A stretch of 64,000 nt of DNA from Pseudomonas fluorescens (GTDB lineage: Bacteria > Pseudomonadota > Gammaproteobacteria > Pseudomonadales > Pseudomonadaceae): positions 1 through 64,000 of the forward strand of contig NZ_CABVIY010000006.1 of NCBI RefSeq assembly GCF_902498195.1, given 5' to 3'. Positions within the stretch are counted from its first letter, which is position 1; every line of letters starts with the position of its first letter. The translations under genes and the position numbers were made by a program. The notes below the pieces were generated by a model. It ran no database searches. It was not told where the DNA came from and worked only from the letters and a program-made list of their open reading frames with translations. Positions 1 through 8,994 of the stretch are shown here, one piece after another.

Positions 1-82
1 TCCCGAACTCAGAAGTGAAACGATGCATCGCCGATGGTAGTGTGGGGTTTCCCCATGTGAGAGTAGGTCATCGTCAAGATTA
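1..82 (+). rRNA. rrf: 5S ribosomal RNA, 3' part
   Basis: The left edge holds about the last 80 of 120 bases of a 5S rRNA. The sequence from base 1 matches the Pseudomonas 5S core (CCCGAACTCAGAAGTGAAAC) and ends in the 3' strand of the terminal helix, ATCGTCAAG at about 70-78. The 5' third lies outside the window. This is the distal end of an rRNA operon and is followed at once by a terminator. Confidence 0.95.
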
Positions 83-88
83 AATTCC

Positions 89-124
89 GAAACCCCAATT
101 GCGAAAGCAGTTGGGGTTTTGTTT
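89..124 (+). terminator. rRNA operon terminator
   Basis: A GC-rich hairpin (CCCCAATTGC, loop GAAA, GCAGTTGGGG) is followed by TTTTGTTTT. It lies within 10 bases of the 5S 3' end, so it is the intrinsic terminator of the rRNA operon. Confidence 0.9.
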
Positions 125-225
125 TGCGCGCTCGAAAAGCACGATGTCCATGAGCACAAATTTGCACAGTTATTTTCGATTCAGGACACTAGAATAGGTC
201 CAACTTTTTCGGAGCCAGAGCCTTT

Positions 226-885
226 ATGCCAGATCCGGTTGATGCCCCCGGGCTGTCAGAATTACCACTGGACGATTTGGTGGCGTGTCATGAGTGCGAC
301 TTGCTGATGCGCAAGCCCGAACTCGCCCATGGTGAGAAAGCCCTGTGCCCGCGCTGCGGTTATGAGCTCTACGCCCATCGATACAATGTCGTGCAGCGCA
401 GTCTCGCCTTGGTGATCGCAGCGCTCTTGTTGTATGTCCCCGCGAACTTTTTGCCCATCATGCAGCTCAATCTACTCGGGCAGTCCTCGCAAGACACTGT
501 CTGGAGCGGTGTTGTTGGGCTATTCAATACGGGCATGCAAGGCGTTTCCGTCGTCGTGTTCCTGTGCAGCATGGGCATCCCGTTGCTCAAACTGCTTTGC
601 CAACTGGCCGTCCTGCTGAGTATTCGTTTTGATATCGGACGCAGCTACGGCCTGCTCCTTTACCGTATTTATCACCACTTGCGAGACTGGGGAATGCTCG
701 AGGTCTACCTCATGGGCGTGCTGGTAGCGATCGTCAAACTGGCAGATATGGCAGCCATGACCATAGGTCTCGGGTTGGCGTGTTTCATCGGTCTGTTGTT
801 GGTTCAGGTCTGGCTGGAGGTGGTCATGTCGCCTCACCAGATCTGGCAGGCATTATCAGGAGAAGATGCCCATGCGGGCGATTGA
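226..885 (+). CDS. PqiA/LetA-type inner-membrane protein, first half-protein
   Basis: This 219-residue protein matches one half of E. coli PqiA or LetA (YebS), the inner-membrane partner of MCE-domain lipid transporters. A zinc-ribbon-like pair of motifs, CxxC at 21-24 (CHEC) and 41-44 (CPRC), precedes about four membrane segments beginning near residues 57-77. E. coli PqiA is about 417 residues with two such modules, so here each module is its own gene. A GGAG element lies upstream of the ATG. The next gene starts inside this one and the MCE protein follows, so the three genes form one operon. The family role is lipid trafficking between inner and outer membranes; the substrate is unknown. 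Confidence 0.85.
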   Translation: MPDPVDAPGLSELPLDDLVACHECDLLMRKPELAHGEKALCPRCGYELYAHRYNVVQRSLALVIAALLLYVPANFLPIMQLNLLGQSSQDTVWSGVVGLFNTGMQGVSVVVFLCSMGIPLLKLLCQLAVLLSIRFDIGRSYGLLLYRIYHHLRDWGMLEVYLMGVLVAIVKLADMAAMTIGLGLACFIGLLLVQVWLEVVMSPHQIWQALSGEDAHAGD

Positions 886-1495
886 TGCAGGCATTCTGAT
901 TTGCGCGGAATGTCATGAATTGAACAGGGAGGAAGCTGATGCTGACGAGCAGACCTGCACACGCTGTGGAGCGCTGGTTCATGCCCGCCGTCCGAATAGC
1001 CTCGCAAGGACCTGGGCGCTGCTGATCACGGCGGCGATTCTCTATATACCGGCTAATGTGCTGCCGATCATGACCGTGAGCTCATTGGGCAAGGGGGATC
1101 CCAGCACCATCATGTCCGGTGTGATTCAACTGGTTCAGCACGGCATGATTCCCATTGCCGCCGTGGTGTTTATCGCCAGCATCCTGGTGCCCACCTTCAA
1201 ACTGGTAGGCATCGCACTGTTGTTGTATTCGGTGCAGCGTCGACAGCCGCTCTCGGCCCGGCAACGGATTTGGATGTATCGCTTCATCGAGTTCATCGGC
1301 CGTTGGTCGATGCTCGATATCTTTGTGATCGCCATCCTGGTGGCGGTCGTTAATTTTGGACGGCTTGCCAGTGTCGAGGCTGATCTCGGTGCTATTGCAT
1401 TCGCCAGCGTGGTGATTTTGACAATGCTTGCTGCAGTAACTTTCGATCCCCGACTGATTTGGGACAACACGGAGTCGGACGACGACCATGACTGA
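872..1495 (+). CDS. PqiA/LetA-type inner-membrane protein, second half-protein
   Basis: This 207-residue protein is the second PqiA-type module. It has a CxxC...CxxC zinc-ribbon motif (C11, C14, C29, C32), then about four membrane helices, with the motif YIPANVLPIM shared in form with the first module. AGGAG at about 859 sits nine bases before the ATG at 872, so I prefer that start over the ATG at 866, which is too close. The start overlaps the end of the first half-protein, and the stop overlaps the start of the MCE gene, which suggests translational coupling. The two half-proteins probably associate to form the PqiA/LetA-equivalent membrane component. Confidence 0.82.
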   Translation: MRAIDAGILICAECHELNREEADADEQTCTRCGALVHARRPNSLARTWALLITAAILYIPANVLPIMTVSSLGKGDPSTIMSGVIQLVQHGMIPIAAVVFIASILVPTFKLVGIALLLYSVQRRQPLSARQRIWMYRFIEFIGRWSMLDIFVIAILVAVVNFGRLASVEADLGAIAFASVVILTMLAAVTFDPRLIWDNTESDDDHD

Positions 1496-3791
1496 TTTGC
1501 CTACAGCGAAAACCCGTCCGGCCTCGAACTGGTCCGCCATCTGGGTGTTGCCCCTCATTGCCTTGATTATTGGCGGCTGGCTTGGCTGGCGTGCTTACAC
1601 CGAGACCGGTATCGAAATTCAGGTGCGCTTCGAAAGCGGCGAGGGTATCCAGGCCAACAAAACCGAAGTGGTCTACAAAGGCATGTCGGTCGGTAAAGTG
1701 AAGACACTCAAGCTCGATGACGAAGGCTCCACCAAAGGGGTGATTGCCAGCATCGAGATGAACAAGGACGTTGAGCAATACCTGCGCACCAGCACGCGCT
1801 TCTGGCTGGTCAAGCCGAGCGTAACCCTGGCCGGTATTACGGGCCTGGAGACGCTGGTCTCGGGCAACTACGTCGCGATCAGCCCCGGAGAGGGCGAGTC
1901 GACACGCAAGTTCAAGGCGCTGGCTGAGGAACCACCACTGTCTGACGCCCAACCGGGCCTGCACCTGACGATCAAGGCCGATCGATTGGGATCGCTGAAC
2001 CGCGGCAGCCCTGTGTTCTACAAGCAGATCAGGGTCGGTCAGATCAAAAGCTATGTGCTCTCCGAAGACCAGAGCACCGTCGAGCTCAAAGTGTTTATCG
2101 AGCCCACCTACGCCAAATTGGTGCGCAAACATACGCGCTTCTGGAACGCCAGCGGCATCAGCATCGACGCCAATCTATCGGGTGTGAAAGTGCGTAGCGA
2201 GTCCCTGGCCAGTATTGTCGCCGGGGGAATCGCGTTCGCCACGCCAGAAAACCGCAAGGACAGCCCGCCCACCGATCCGAGCCTGCCGTTCCGGCTCTAC
2301 GAAGATTTTGATGCGGCGGCGGCCGGGATCAAGGTCAAGGTCAAGCTCAGTGATTTCGAGGGCCTGCAAGCCGGTCGCACACCCGTCATGTACAAAGGTA
2401 TCCAGGTCGGCACGCTCAAGGCACTCAAGGTTGATCCGGACCTTTCCGCCGCCAGCGCCGAACTGACGCTGGACCCGCTGGCCGAGGATTACCTGGTCGA
2501 CGGCACCCAGTTCTGGGTGGTCAAGCCATCGATCTCCCTCGCCGGTATCACGGGTCTGGAGGCGTTGGTCAAGGGTAACTACATCGCCGTGCGCCCCGGT
2601 GACAAAGGCGCAGCACCGCAACGCGAGTTCGTCGCACGGCCCAAGGCGCCGCCGCTGGATCTGCGCTCGCCGGGGCTGCATCTGGTGCTGTTCACCGACA
2701 ACCTCGGTTCGCTGGAAGTCGGCAGCCCGGTTCTCTACAAGCAGGTCAAGGTGGGCTCGGTCCAGAGCTATCAGTTTTCGCGAAAGAAAAACCAGTTGGT
2801 GATCGGCGTCCACATCGAGAAGGAATACGAAAATCTGGTCAATGCCTCGACGCGGTTCTGGAATGCCAGCGGCATCACGCTGACGGGGGGACTGACCGGC
2901 GGCATTCAGGTCAAAAGCGAGTCATTGCAAAGCCTGATGGCGGGCGGCATTGCCTTTGAAACACCGGAAGCCAAGGCGCCTTTACAGAAGCGAATTCCAC
3001 GGTTCCGACTGTTTGCCAGTCATGAAGACGCCACGCAAAAAGGCGCGATGATCACGATCAAGGTCGACCGCGCCGATGGCTTGCGCACCGGGACGCCGAT
3101 CCGCTTCAAAGGCCTGGATGTCGGCAAGATCGAGAATGTCGACCTCAGCGACGATCTGCAATCGGTGCTCCTGACGGCACGCATCACCGAAGTGCCGGAG
3201 CGTATCGCACGGGTGGGCAGCGAGTTCTGGGTGGTCAAGCCGGAGTTGGGCCTGATCAAGACGTCGAACCTTGAAACCTTGGTGACCGGCCAGTACATCG
3301 AAGTGCAACCCGCACCGAAGAATCTTGGCCCACAGAAGAACTTTGTCGCGCTGCCCATTCCACCTGAGACGGCCAAGACCGAGGCCGGGTTGAGCCTGGT
3401 CTTGAGCGCTGCCCGTCGCGGCTCGCTGAAAACCGGGGTGCCGGTAACGTATCGCGAAATTACCGTGGGCAAGGTGACGGGTTACGAGCTGGGTCAGACC
3501 GCGGATCGGGTGTTGATCCATATTCTGATCGAGCCGAAGTACGCGCCGTTGGTGCGCAGTGGTACCCGATTCTGGAATACCAGCGGTTTCGATTTTGATG
3601 TCGGTCTGTTCAAAGGCGCGACGATGCGTACCGAGTCACTGGAAACCATGATCCAGGGTGGCGTTGCGTTTGCCACGCCGGACGGCGATCGCATGGGCAG
3701 TGCGGCGCGGCCGGAGCAGACATTCCCGTTGTTCGACAAGTTCGAAGAGGAATGGCTGACCTGGGCGCCGAAGATTTCCCTCGGTAAATAG
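1488..3791 (+). CDS. MCE-domain intermembrane lipid transport protein (PqiB/LetB-like), six MCE domains
   Basis: This 767-residue protein has one N-terminal membrane anchor (about 17-37) and a long periplasmic part built of repeated MCE (MlaD) domains. I count six, starting near residues 40, 158, 281, 397, 523 and 636. Odd-numbered domains carry a VxYKGxxVGK-type motif and even-numbered ones a GSLxxGSPVxYKQ-type motif, so they come as three pairs. E. coli PqiB has three MCE domains and LetB seven; both form hexameric tubes or needles bridging the periplasm for lipid transfer. The start overlaps the upstream PqiA-type gene by 8 bases. Product annotation as PqiB is common, but the domain count is nearer LetB. 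Confidence 0.9.
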   Translation: MTDLPTAKTRPASNWSAIWVLPLIALIIGGWLGWRAYTETGIEIQVRFESGEGIQANKTEVVYKGMSVGKVKTLKLDDEGSTKGVIASIEMNKDVEQYLRTSTRFWLVKPSVTLAGITGLETLVSGNYVAISPGEGESTRKFKALAEEPPLSDAQPGLHLTIKADRLGSLNRGSPVFYKQIRVGQIKSYVLSEDQSTVELKVFIEPTYAKLVRKHTRFWNASGISIDANLSGVKVRSESLASIVAGGIAFATPENRKDSPPTDPSLPFRLYEDFDAAAAGIKVKVKLSDFEGLQAGRTPVMYKGIQVGTLKALKVDPDLSAASAELTLDPLAEDYLVDGTQFWVVKPSISLAGITGLEALVKGNYIAVRPGDKGAAPQREFVARPKAPPLDLRSPGLHLVLFTDNLGSLEVGSPVLYKQVKVGSVQSYQFSRKKNQLVIGVHIEKEYENLVNASTRFWNASGITLTGGLTGGIQVKSESLQSLMAGGIAFETPEAKAPLQKRIPRFRLFASHEDATQKGAMITIKVDRADGLRTGTPIRFKGLDVGKIENVDLSDDLQSVLLTARITEVPERIARVGSEFWVVKPELGLIKTSNLETLVTGQYIEVQPAPKNLGPQKNFVALPIPPETAKTEAGLSLVLSAARRGSLKTGVPVTYREITVGKVTGYELGQTADRVLIHILIEPKYAPLVRSGTRFWNTSGFDFDVGLFKGATMRTESLETMIQGGVAFATPDGDRMGSAARPEQTFPLFDKFEEEWLTWAPKISLGK

Positions 3792-3823
3792 CAGGGTATT
3801 GAAAGGGCGTCTTGGATGACGCC

Positions 3824-3914
3824 TTCGCGGGCAAGCCCGCTCCCACAAGGTTTTCGGTTGCTCACACATTCTGTGTAAACCGCGATCTCCTGTGGGGGCG
3901 GGCTTGCTCGCGAA
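3824..3914. repeat. REP pair, family B (GCGGGCTTGCTCGCGAA type)
   Basis: Two inverted copies of the palindrome TTCGCGGGCAAGCCCGCTCC and its reverse complement flank a spacer of about 45 bases. This is the first of at least six copies of this REP family in the window, and it lies between two convergent genes. Confidence 0.85.
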
Positions 3915-3949
3915 CAGGCCATTGAACTCACCGTAAATCTCAAGCCCAC

Positions 3950-3988
3950 AAAAAAGGCCGCGATCCCTACTGGACCGCGGCCTTTTTG
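3950..3988. terminator. Bidirectional terminator between pqi operon and mksB
   Basis: The hairpin AAAAAGGCCGCG...CGCGGCCTTTTT has an A-run on one side and a T-run on the other. It sits between two convergent operons and can serve both strands. Confidence 0.85.
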
Positions 3989-4008
3989 TTGCCATCAACT
4001 ACAGCGAA

Positions 4009-6849
4009 TCAAACCGCATCCAGCTCCGGCTCATCCGCCTCTACATTGACGCTCGCCTTCACGTGATCGTGACGACGAATGTACTTCCAGTCCGCTTCAT
4101 CGATATAGATCCCGGCCGGGCCGCTGCCGCCTTCCAGGTCGATGGCGACACTGGCGCAGACTTGCGGTTTCACACTCGCCAGGATCGGCACGAAGCCCAG
4201 TTGCAGGCTGGTTTCCAGCAAGGCGGCCTGGTTCTTCTCGTCAATGTCCGCGGCTTCGTCGAGGTAGTACGGCAAGCGCACTCGTCCCGCCAGGTCGCGA
4301 TCCATCAAGTGCAGCAACAGGTACATGTTGGTCAGCGCCTTGATGGTCATGGTGGTGCCGTTCGACGCGGCGCCGTCGATGTCGGTGTGGATCACCGGTT
4401 GACCGTTGACCTTGGTGATCTCGAAGGCCAGTTCGAACAGGTCCTTGAGGCCGAGCTGGTTGTGGTTGGCCGCGACCAGCCGCGCCAGGTATTCCTTGGC
4501 CTCTTCGTTCTTGTTGTCCTGGTCCGCGCTCTGGTTCAGGTCGAACACCGACAGCGTTTCGCCTTCTTCGTACTGGCCGGCGCTGTGGATGATCTGGTCG
4601 ATGTGCTTGAGCGCTTCCTTGTTCGGTGCGAGCACGATACGGAAGCTTTGCAGGTTGGAGACCTGACGCTTGTTGATCTCGCGGTTGAACAACGCCAGTT
4701 GGTGTTCGAGGCTGTCGTAGTCGCTGCGGATATTGCGCAAGGTCCGGGCGATGTCGGTGACGGCCGCGCGACGCGCCTTGCCCAAGGTCAGGGCTTCGTC
4801 GGTACGATGCGCGTAAGCGTTGATCAGCAGTTGCAGGCGACGCTCCATATCGTCTTCGCTGTCGAACTTGGCCACGCCCTTGAGGCGCACCTGGGCGTAC
4901 AGCGCCTCGATCTGGCCGTCGGCGCGCAACAGGTCTTGCCAGCTGTCCTGATAGTCGTTGAGCAGCGGCAGCAGGTTGTCCATGGAGTCGTCGACCGGGT
5001 CCATGAACGGCGTGCCGAACGGCAGATCCGCCGGCAGCAACTGACGGCGACGCAGGGCGTCATCGAGGGTACGTTGCTTGGCTTCCATGTCGGCGATCTG
5101 CCGGCCGACCAGTTGCAGCTTGGCCGACAGTTGCTGGACACGCTCGGTGAAGGCATCGCTGGAACGCTTCAACTCGTCCTGCGCGGCTTCCATTTGCGCG
5201 AGCTGTTCAAGCTTGTCGCCTTCCTCGGCGCTCAGGGTTTGCGCGCGGCGGAAGTCTTCCAGTGCCTTCTGCGCGTCCAGCACTTGCTGATACAGCGCCT
5301 CGGTCTGGCTCTTGCTCGCGGCGCGGTCGGCGGCCACGGCTTGTTGGGTTTTCAGTTGCTTGAGTTCTTTGTCCAGGCGCTCTTTCTGGTCGCGCAACGC
5401 CGCACGGTCAGCCAGGGCTTGCAGGGCCGGCGGTTCGATGTGCGAGATGTCGATCGACAGGCCAGGCACTTCGAAGCGTTCGCCTTTGAAGCCGTCGAGG
5501 ATGAGCTCCACTGATTTCACCCAATCGCCGTTGTCGTCGAGGGTGATGCCATGCTCGCCCAGCGGCAGGCTGAACAGTGCGCTGTTGAACAGACGCATCA
5601 GGCGCTCGACATCCTGCTGCGAGAACTCTTCGCGCAGGCGGGCATAGCTGTTGTTATCGGCGTGATCGAGCTGCTGCTTGACCGATTTCAGGCGTTTTTC
5701 CAGGTCCCGCAGGCGCTCTTCCAGGTCTTCGGCGCTGAACTGACGCGACTGCGCCAGGGCACCGGCCAGTTCATCGTGAGCGTCCTTGGCGGCGAGCAAT
5801 TGTTGCTCCAGGACCTTGGCGTCATCGACCAGGGCAAAGCGATGCTTGAGCACCGACAGCTCGCCGAGCCAGCGCTGGATGCCGCTGATTTCGCGCTCCA
5901 GGCGCATCAGTTCCTGGGTGCCGCCACGCTGGTCGTTTTGCAGGTCGTCCTGCTCGCGACGGTAGTGCTCGGCCTGAATGGTCAGCTCTTCCTTGCGCGC
6001 GCCGGCGTAGTCCGACCAGGTGCCGAGCAGCGAATCGAGCAACGGCGACAGACGATGCAGCTTGCCGCGCAGCAGGTCGCGTTGTTTAACACCATTGGCC
6101 AGCGCTTCGACCAAGGGGCCGGCGGCGACCAGCGAGTTGTAGTCCTGCTCCATGCGTCGTACATCGCGAAAGGCTTCTTCGCACGCCGCGATGTAATCCA
6201 CGCTACCGGAACGCAGGCTGTGTTCGAAGGCATCGAGGAACAGCTGCTTGAGCTTGGCCGCGGTGATTTCGCGCATGTGCAGCAGGTTGATGAACAACGC
6301 GCGGAAGGTCTTGAGGCTTTGTTCGCTGGTGGAGCGCAACGGGATCAGTGTCAAGTCCAGCGGAATCGAGGTGTGGCCACCGACCAGCAGGCGGCGCAGT
6401 TCGTCCGGCTTCAGCTCGTAGGCTTTCAGGCCTTCGCGCTCAAGGTTGGTGAACAACTCTTTCTGGCGCAGGCAGGTGTCGTTTTTCTGGTAGTGGGCCA
6501 GGTCCAGTTTGCCGGCGTAGGCAAAGAACTGGTGACCGAAACCGCCACCCGGTCCGCGCCCGACCACGCCGATCACGTGCGGGCCGTGGGGCAGCGAGAC
6601 CTCGACCAAAATGTAACTGGTGTCCGAGGCGAAGTAGAAGCGCCGGGATTGCTCCAGGCTGTACTTGCCGAAACTCATGTCCGACATACGCGCCAGGATC
6701 GGGAACTGCAAGGCGTTGATCGAGGCGGATTTACCGAGGTTGTTCGCGCCGTAGACCGACAGCGGTTCTTCCAGCGGGAACAGGCCGAGGCTGTAGCCGG
6801 CGGTGTTCAAAAGGGCAAAGCGGCGGATGCCGTAGCGTTCCTTGCTCAT
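4009..6849 (-). CDS. mksB: Condensin MksB, SMC-like ATPase
   Basis: The 946-residue SMC-like subunit of the MksBEF condensin, which acts in chromosome organisation. The Walker A motif is GANNLGKS at 34-41. A long coiled-coil middle of about 270-730 is rich in E, K, Q, R and L. A signature-like stretch SNGTTMTIK lies near 829, and Walker B is YYLDEA at 861-866. MksB is shorter than MukB (about 1,480) because its coiled coils are shorter. The ATG overlaps the mksE stop (ATGA), and mksE overlaps mksF, giving the standard order F-E-B. No MksG/JetD-type nuclease gene follows; the next gene is the convergent pqi operon. Confidence 0.9.
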   Translation of the reverse strand: MSKERYGIRRFALLNTAGYSLGLFPLEEPLSVYGANNLGKSASINALQFPILARMSDMSFGKYSLEQSRRFYFASDTSYILVEVSLPHGPHVIGVVGRGPGGGFGHQFFAYAGKLDLAHYQKNDTCLRQKELFTNLEREGLKAYELKPDELRRLLVGGHTSIPLDLTLIPLRSTSEQSLKTFRALFINLLHMREITAAKLKQLFLDAFEHSLRSGSVDYIAACEEAFRDVRRMEQDYNSLVAAGPLVEALANGVKQRDLLRGKLHRLSPLLDSLLGTWSDYAGARKEELTIQAEHYRREQDDLQNDQRGGTQELMRLEREISGIQRWLGELSVLKHRFALVDDAKVLEQQLLAAKDAHDELAGALAQSRQFSAEDLEERLRDLEKRLKSVKQQLDHADNNSYARLREEFSQQDVERLMRLFNSALFSLPLGEHGITLDDNGDWVKSVELILDGFKGERFEVPGLSIDISHIEPPALQALADRAALRDQKERLDKELKQLKTQQAVAADRAASKSQTEALYQQVLDAQKALEDFRRAQTLSAEEGDKLEQLAQMEAAQDELKRSSDAFTERVQQLSAKLQLVGRQIADMEAKQRTLDDALRRRQLLPADLPFGTPFMDPVDDSMDNLLPLLNDYQDSWQDLLRADGQIEALYAQVRLKGVAKFDSEDDMERRLQLLINAYAHRTDEALTLGKARRAAVTDIARTLRNIRSDYDSLEHQLALFNREINKRQVSNLQSFRIVLAPNKEALKHIDQIIHSAGQYEEGETLSVFDLNQSADQDNKNEEAKEYLARLVAANHNQLGLKDLFELAFEITKVNGQPVIHTDIDGAASNGTTMTIKALTNMYLLLHLMDRDLAGRVRLPYYLDEAADIDEKNQAALLETSLQLGFVPILASVKPQVCASVAIDLEGGSGPAGIYIDEADWKYIRRHDHVKASVNVEADEPELDAV

Positions 6850-7547
6850 GCGTCGAGCTCCTGTTCTTCGGCGATGGCGCGTGCCAGGGCGTCTTCTTCG
6901 CTTTCGTCTGCAAACTCTGCCAGGTCCAGCGGATCGTCAGTCTCCAGCAGTTTTTCATCGCTGTCTTCGTCGATCAGCACGGGCGCCGGCAGGGGCAGTA
7001 CGCTGTGGAGGCTGGCGGCGAGGTCGCGGTCCTGCTGCACCGACAGGCAGACATCGAGGAAACGGTGCATCGGCGGCAGGAAGCGGTAGACACCGTTTTC
7101 TTCATTGGCAAAACCGAGTTGGGTCATGCGGCGCATGATCTTTTCTTCCAGCTCGTCCTGGGTCTGCACTTCAGCCTGAATGAACAAGTCGCGGTACTTT
7201 TCCAGCAGCGACGGCAGCTCATCGCGACCGAGACTACCGCCATCGAGCACGGCAATCGGGTCGCGGCCCTGGTCGGCCAGATGCTCGACCAGAATGAAGG
7301 TGAACAGCGCCAGGCGCTGGGCGGTCTTGTTCACCGCGGCGGCGGCAAGGTCCGGCACGAAGTAGTAGAAACCGCGGGTGTCACACACCAGTTCAAAGCC
7401 CAGGGCCTTGAACAGCGTGCGGTACTGGTCCTGAAAATTCGACAGTTGGGCGTACAGCTCCGGATCGCGGCGGCTGACGTGGTAACCCTTGAACAGCTCG
7501 CGAAAGATCGGCGCCAGCTGGGACAGTTCGGATAGATCAAGATGCAT
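6846..7547 (-). CDS. mksE: Condensin accessory subunit MksE
   Basis: A 233-residue protein of the MukE-like (KITE) class that bridges the kleisin MksF and the MksB heads. The N-terminal two thirds look like winged-helix domains, and the C-terminal 50 residues are strongly acidic (DEDSDEKLLETDDPLD and beyond). Identity rests mainly on its position between mksF and mksB, its length and its acidic tail. It overlaps mksF by 11 bases and mksB by 4, so the three proteins are probably made in coupled amounts. Confidence 0.85.
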   Translation of the reverse strand: MHLDLSELSQLAPIFRELFKGYHVSRRDPELYAQLSNFQDQYRTLFKALGFELVCDTRGFYYFVPDLAAAAVNKTAQRLALFTFILVEHLADQGRDPIAVLDGGSLGRDELPSLLEKYRDLFIQAEVQTQDELEEKIMRRMTQLGFANEENGVYRFLPPMHRFLDVCLSVQQDRDLAASLHSVLPLPAPVLIDEDSDEKLLETDDPLDLAEFADESEEDALARAIAEEQELDA

Positions 7548-8814
7548 GTGGAGTGCTCGCAGAATTCTCGGGGGCCTCAGGGCCCGCCGAGAGCAGGGCG
7601 AAGGAGCGCAGGCTGACCTGGTGCTCGTGTGTGTGGTAGTCGCGGCGTTCCAGGCGTTCGCGCTTGAAGCGTTTTTCCCGGGACAGGCGTGAGAACCAGT
7701 ACAGCAATTCGTCGGTGGCGCCGTCCGGCTCCTGCTCCAGCAACCAAGTCATCAGGTCCGGCATCGGCAGGGCGTCTTCGCAACGGTCGAGCATCTCCCG
7801 GACCGTGCGTGGCGCGCGCGGTGTTTCGCCTTTCTGGGTCTTGTGGGCCTTGGGGAACCGCGCCGGTTTCGGCTCGAAACGGGCCAGGGCGTAAACGTAG
7901 GCCTCCACCTGACTGGCGCTGCCGAGAAAGGTGCTTTGCGGGCGGGTGAACATCGGCATGGCAGCTTGCGGCACGGCGTCGATGCCCTTGCGGCGAATCA
8001 TCGACAGCGCCAGCGCCGCGCCACGGGTCACCGCGTTGTGCCGGCGCGCTTCTTCCCGCAGCGGCAGCAGCAGTTCGCGGGCGTGACGCAGGGTCAGTTG
8101 GGCGCTGGTCTGCATTTCGAGGATGCGCGCGTGGGTGCGCAGCAACATGTCGTCATCGACCAGGTGGCCTAGACGTTGCTGTTCGGTGAGCATCTTCAGC
8201 AGGACGTTTTCGACCTTGCGCACGCCTTGTTCGAAGGCTCCGTCGGCATTCACCAGCTGAATCATCGGTTCGACGTATTCGTCCCAGGTCGCCAGTACTT
8301 CGGCATAACGCTGGCGCAACGGGATCTGCCGGTCGCTGGTCTTGGCCCGCTCGGCGACGGCCACCAGGGCCTGTTCGTCGTTGGCGAGTTTTTTCAATAC
8401 ATCGCGCACGCGCATGTCGAGCAGGCGCAACTGACGGGCCAGGTCGTTGCCGTCGCGGATGTCGAAGGCGTCCTGGATGTAGCCGGCCAGGCGTTCGAGA
8501 TGGCGCAGGTAGGCTTCGATTTCCAGGCACAGGCCAAGGCGGTGTTCACGGCGCAGGTAGGCGAGGAAGTCGTGAATCTGCGCATTGAGCTCGAAACGGT
8601 TCGGGCTTTTCGCCACGGGAACCAGAATGTCGAGGCGAATCCACACGTCCAGCAGGCTGGTGATGTCCTGCGGCGTACTGTCCAGTTGCTGGGCGGCCAA
8701 CTGTGAACGCAATTCGTTGAGGCTCAGGGTGCCTTGGTCGAAATGCTCGCACAGAGGCTCCAGAAGTGCCCAGTGTTCAGCGAGGGCGCGCAAGACGCGC
8801 TTGGGTTCGATCAT
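7537..8814 (-). CDS. mksF: Condensin kleisin subunit MksF
   Basis: A 425-residue MukF-like kleisin and first gene of the mksFEB operon. The N-terminal 100 residues resemble a winged helix used for dimerisation. A helical middle of about 110-290 includes a stretch of heptad-like leucines, and a C-terminal region of about 370-410 rich in R, K and E would contact the ATPase head. It starts at the ATG nearest the divergent holD promoter region; the ribosome-binding site is weak. The family knowledge is that MksBEF supplements or replaces SMC-ScpAB in pseudomonads. Confidence 0.85.
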   Translation of the reverse strand: MIEPKRVLRALAEHWALLEPLCEHFDQGTLSLNELRSQLAAQQLDSTPQDITSLLDVWIRLDILVPVAKSPNRFELNAQIHDFLAYLRREHRLGLCLEIEAYLRHLERLAGYIQDAFDIRDGNDLARQLRLLDMRVRDVLKKLANDEQALVAVAERAKTSDRQIPLRQRYAEVLATWDEYVEPMIQLVNADGAFEQGVRKVENVLLKMLTEQQRLGHLVDDDMLLRTHARILEMQTSAQLTLRHARELLLPLREEARRHNAVTRGAALALSMIRRKGIDAVPQAAMPMFTRPQSTFLGSASQVEAYVYALARFEPKPARFPKAHKTQKGETPRAPRTVREMLDRCEDALPMPDLMTWLLEQEPDGATDELLYWFSRLSREKRFKRERLERRDYHTHEHQVSLRSFALLSAGPEAPENSASTPHAS

Positions 8815-8994
8815 CGGAATGGCCGGCTGGTTGGCGATTAAAAGCCGCGATTGTACTTCATCGCGGGCGATGCGAATCAGTCTCGGGATGGACTGCCGCT
8901 TTTCTTTCGGTCAAGGCAATCGATCAACAGCAGGCGATCTTGTGCGAAGGGCGGTAGAATCACCGCACTTCAGTTATCCACAAGTGGCCGACCT

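Noticed and set aside
4063..5514. A 483-codon plus-strand open frame opposite mksB
   Set aside because: It is the codon-position shadow of the mksB frame in GC-rich DNA; the translation is low-complexity (V, Q, R, L, G) and matches nothing. mksB has Walker motifs.
4009..8814. mksFEB as a Wadjet anti-plasmid system
   Set aside because: No JetD/MksG nuclease on either side; the order and lengths fit the chromosomal condensin of pseudomonads.
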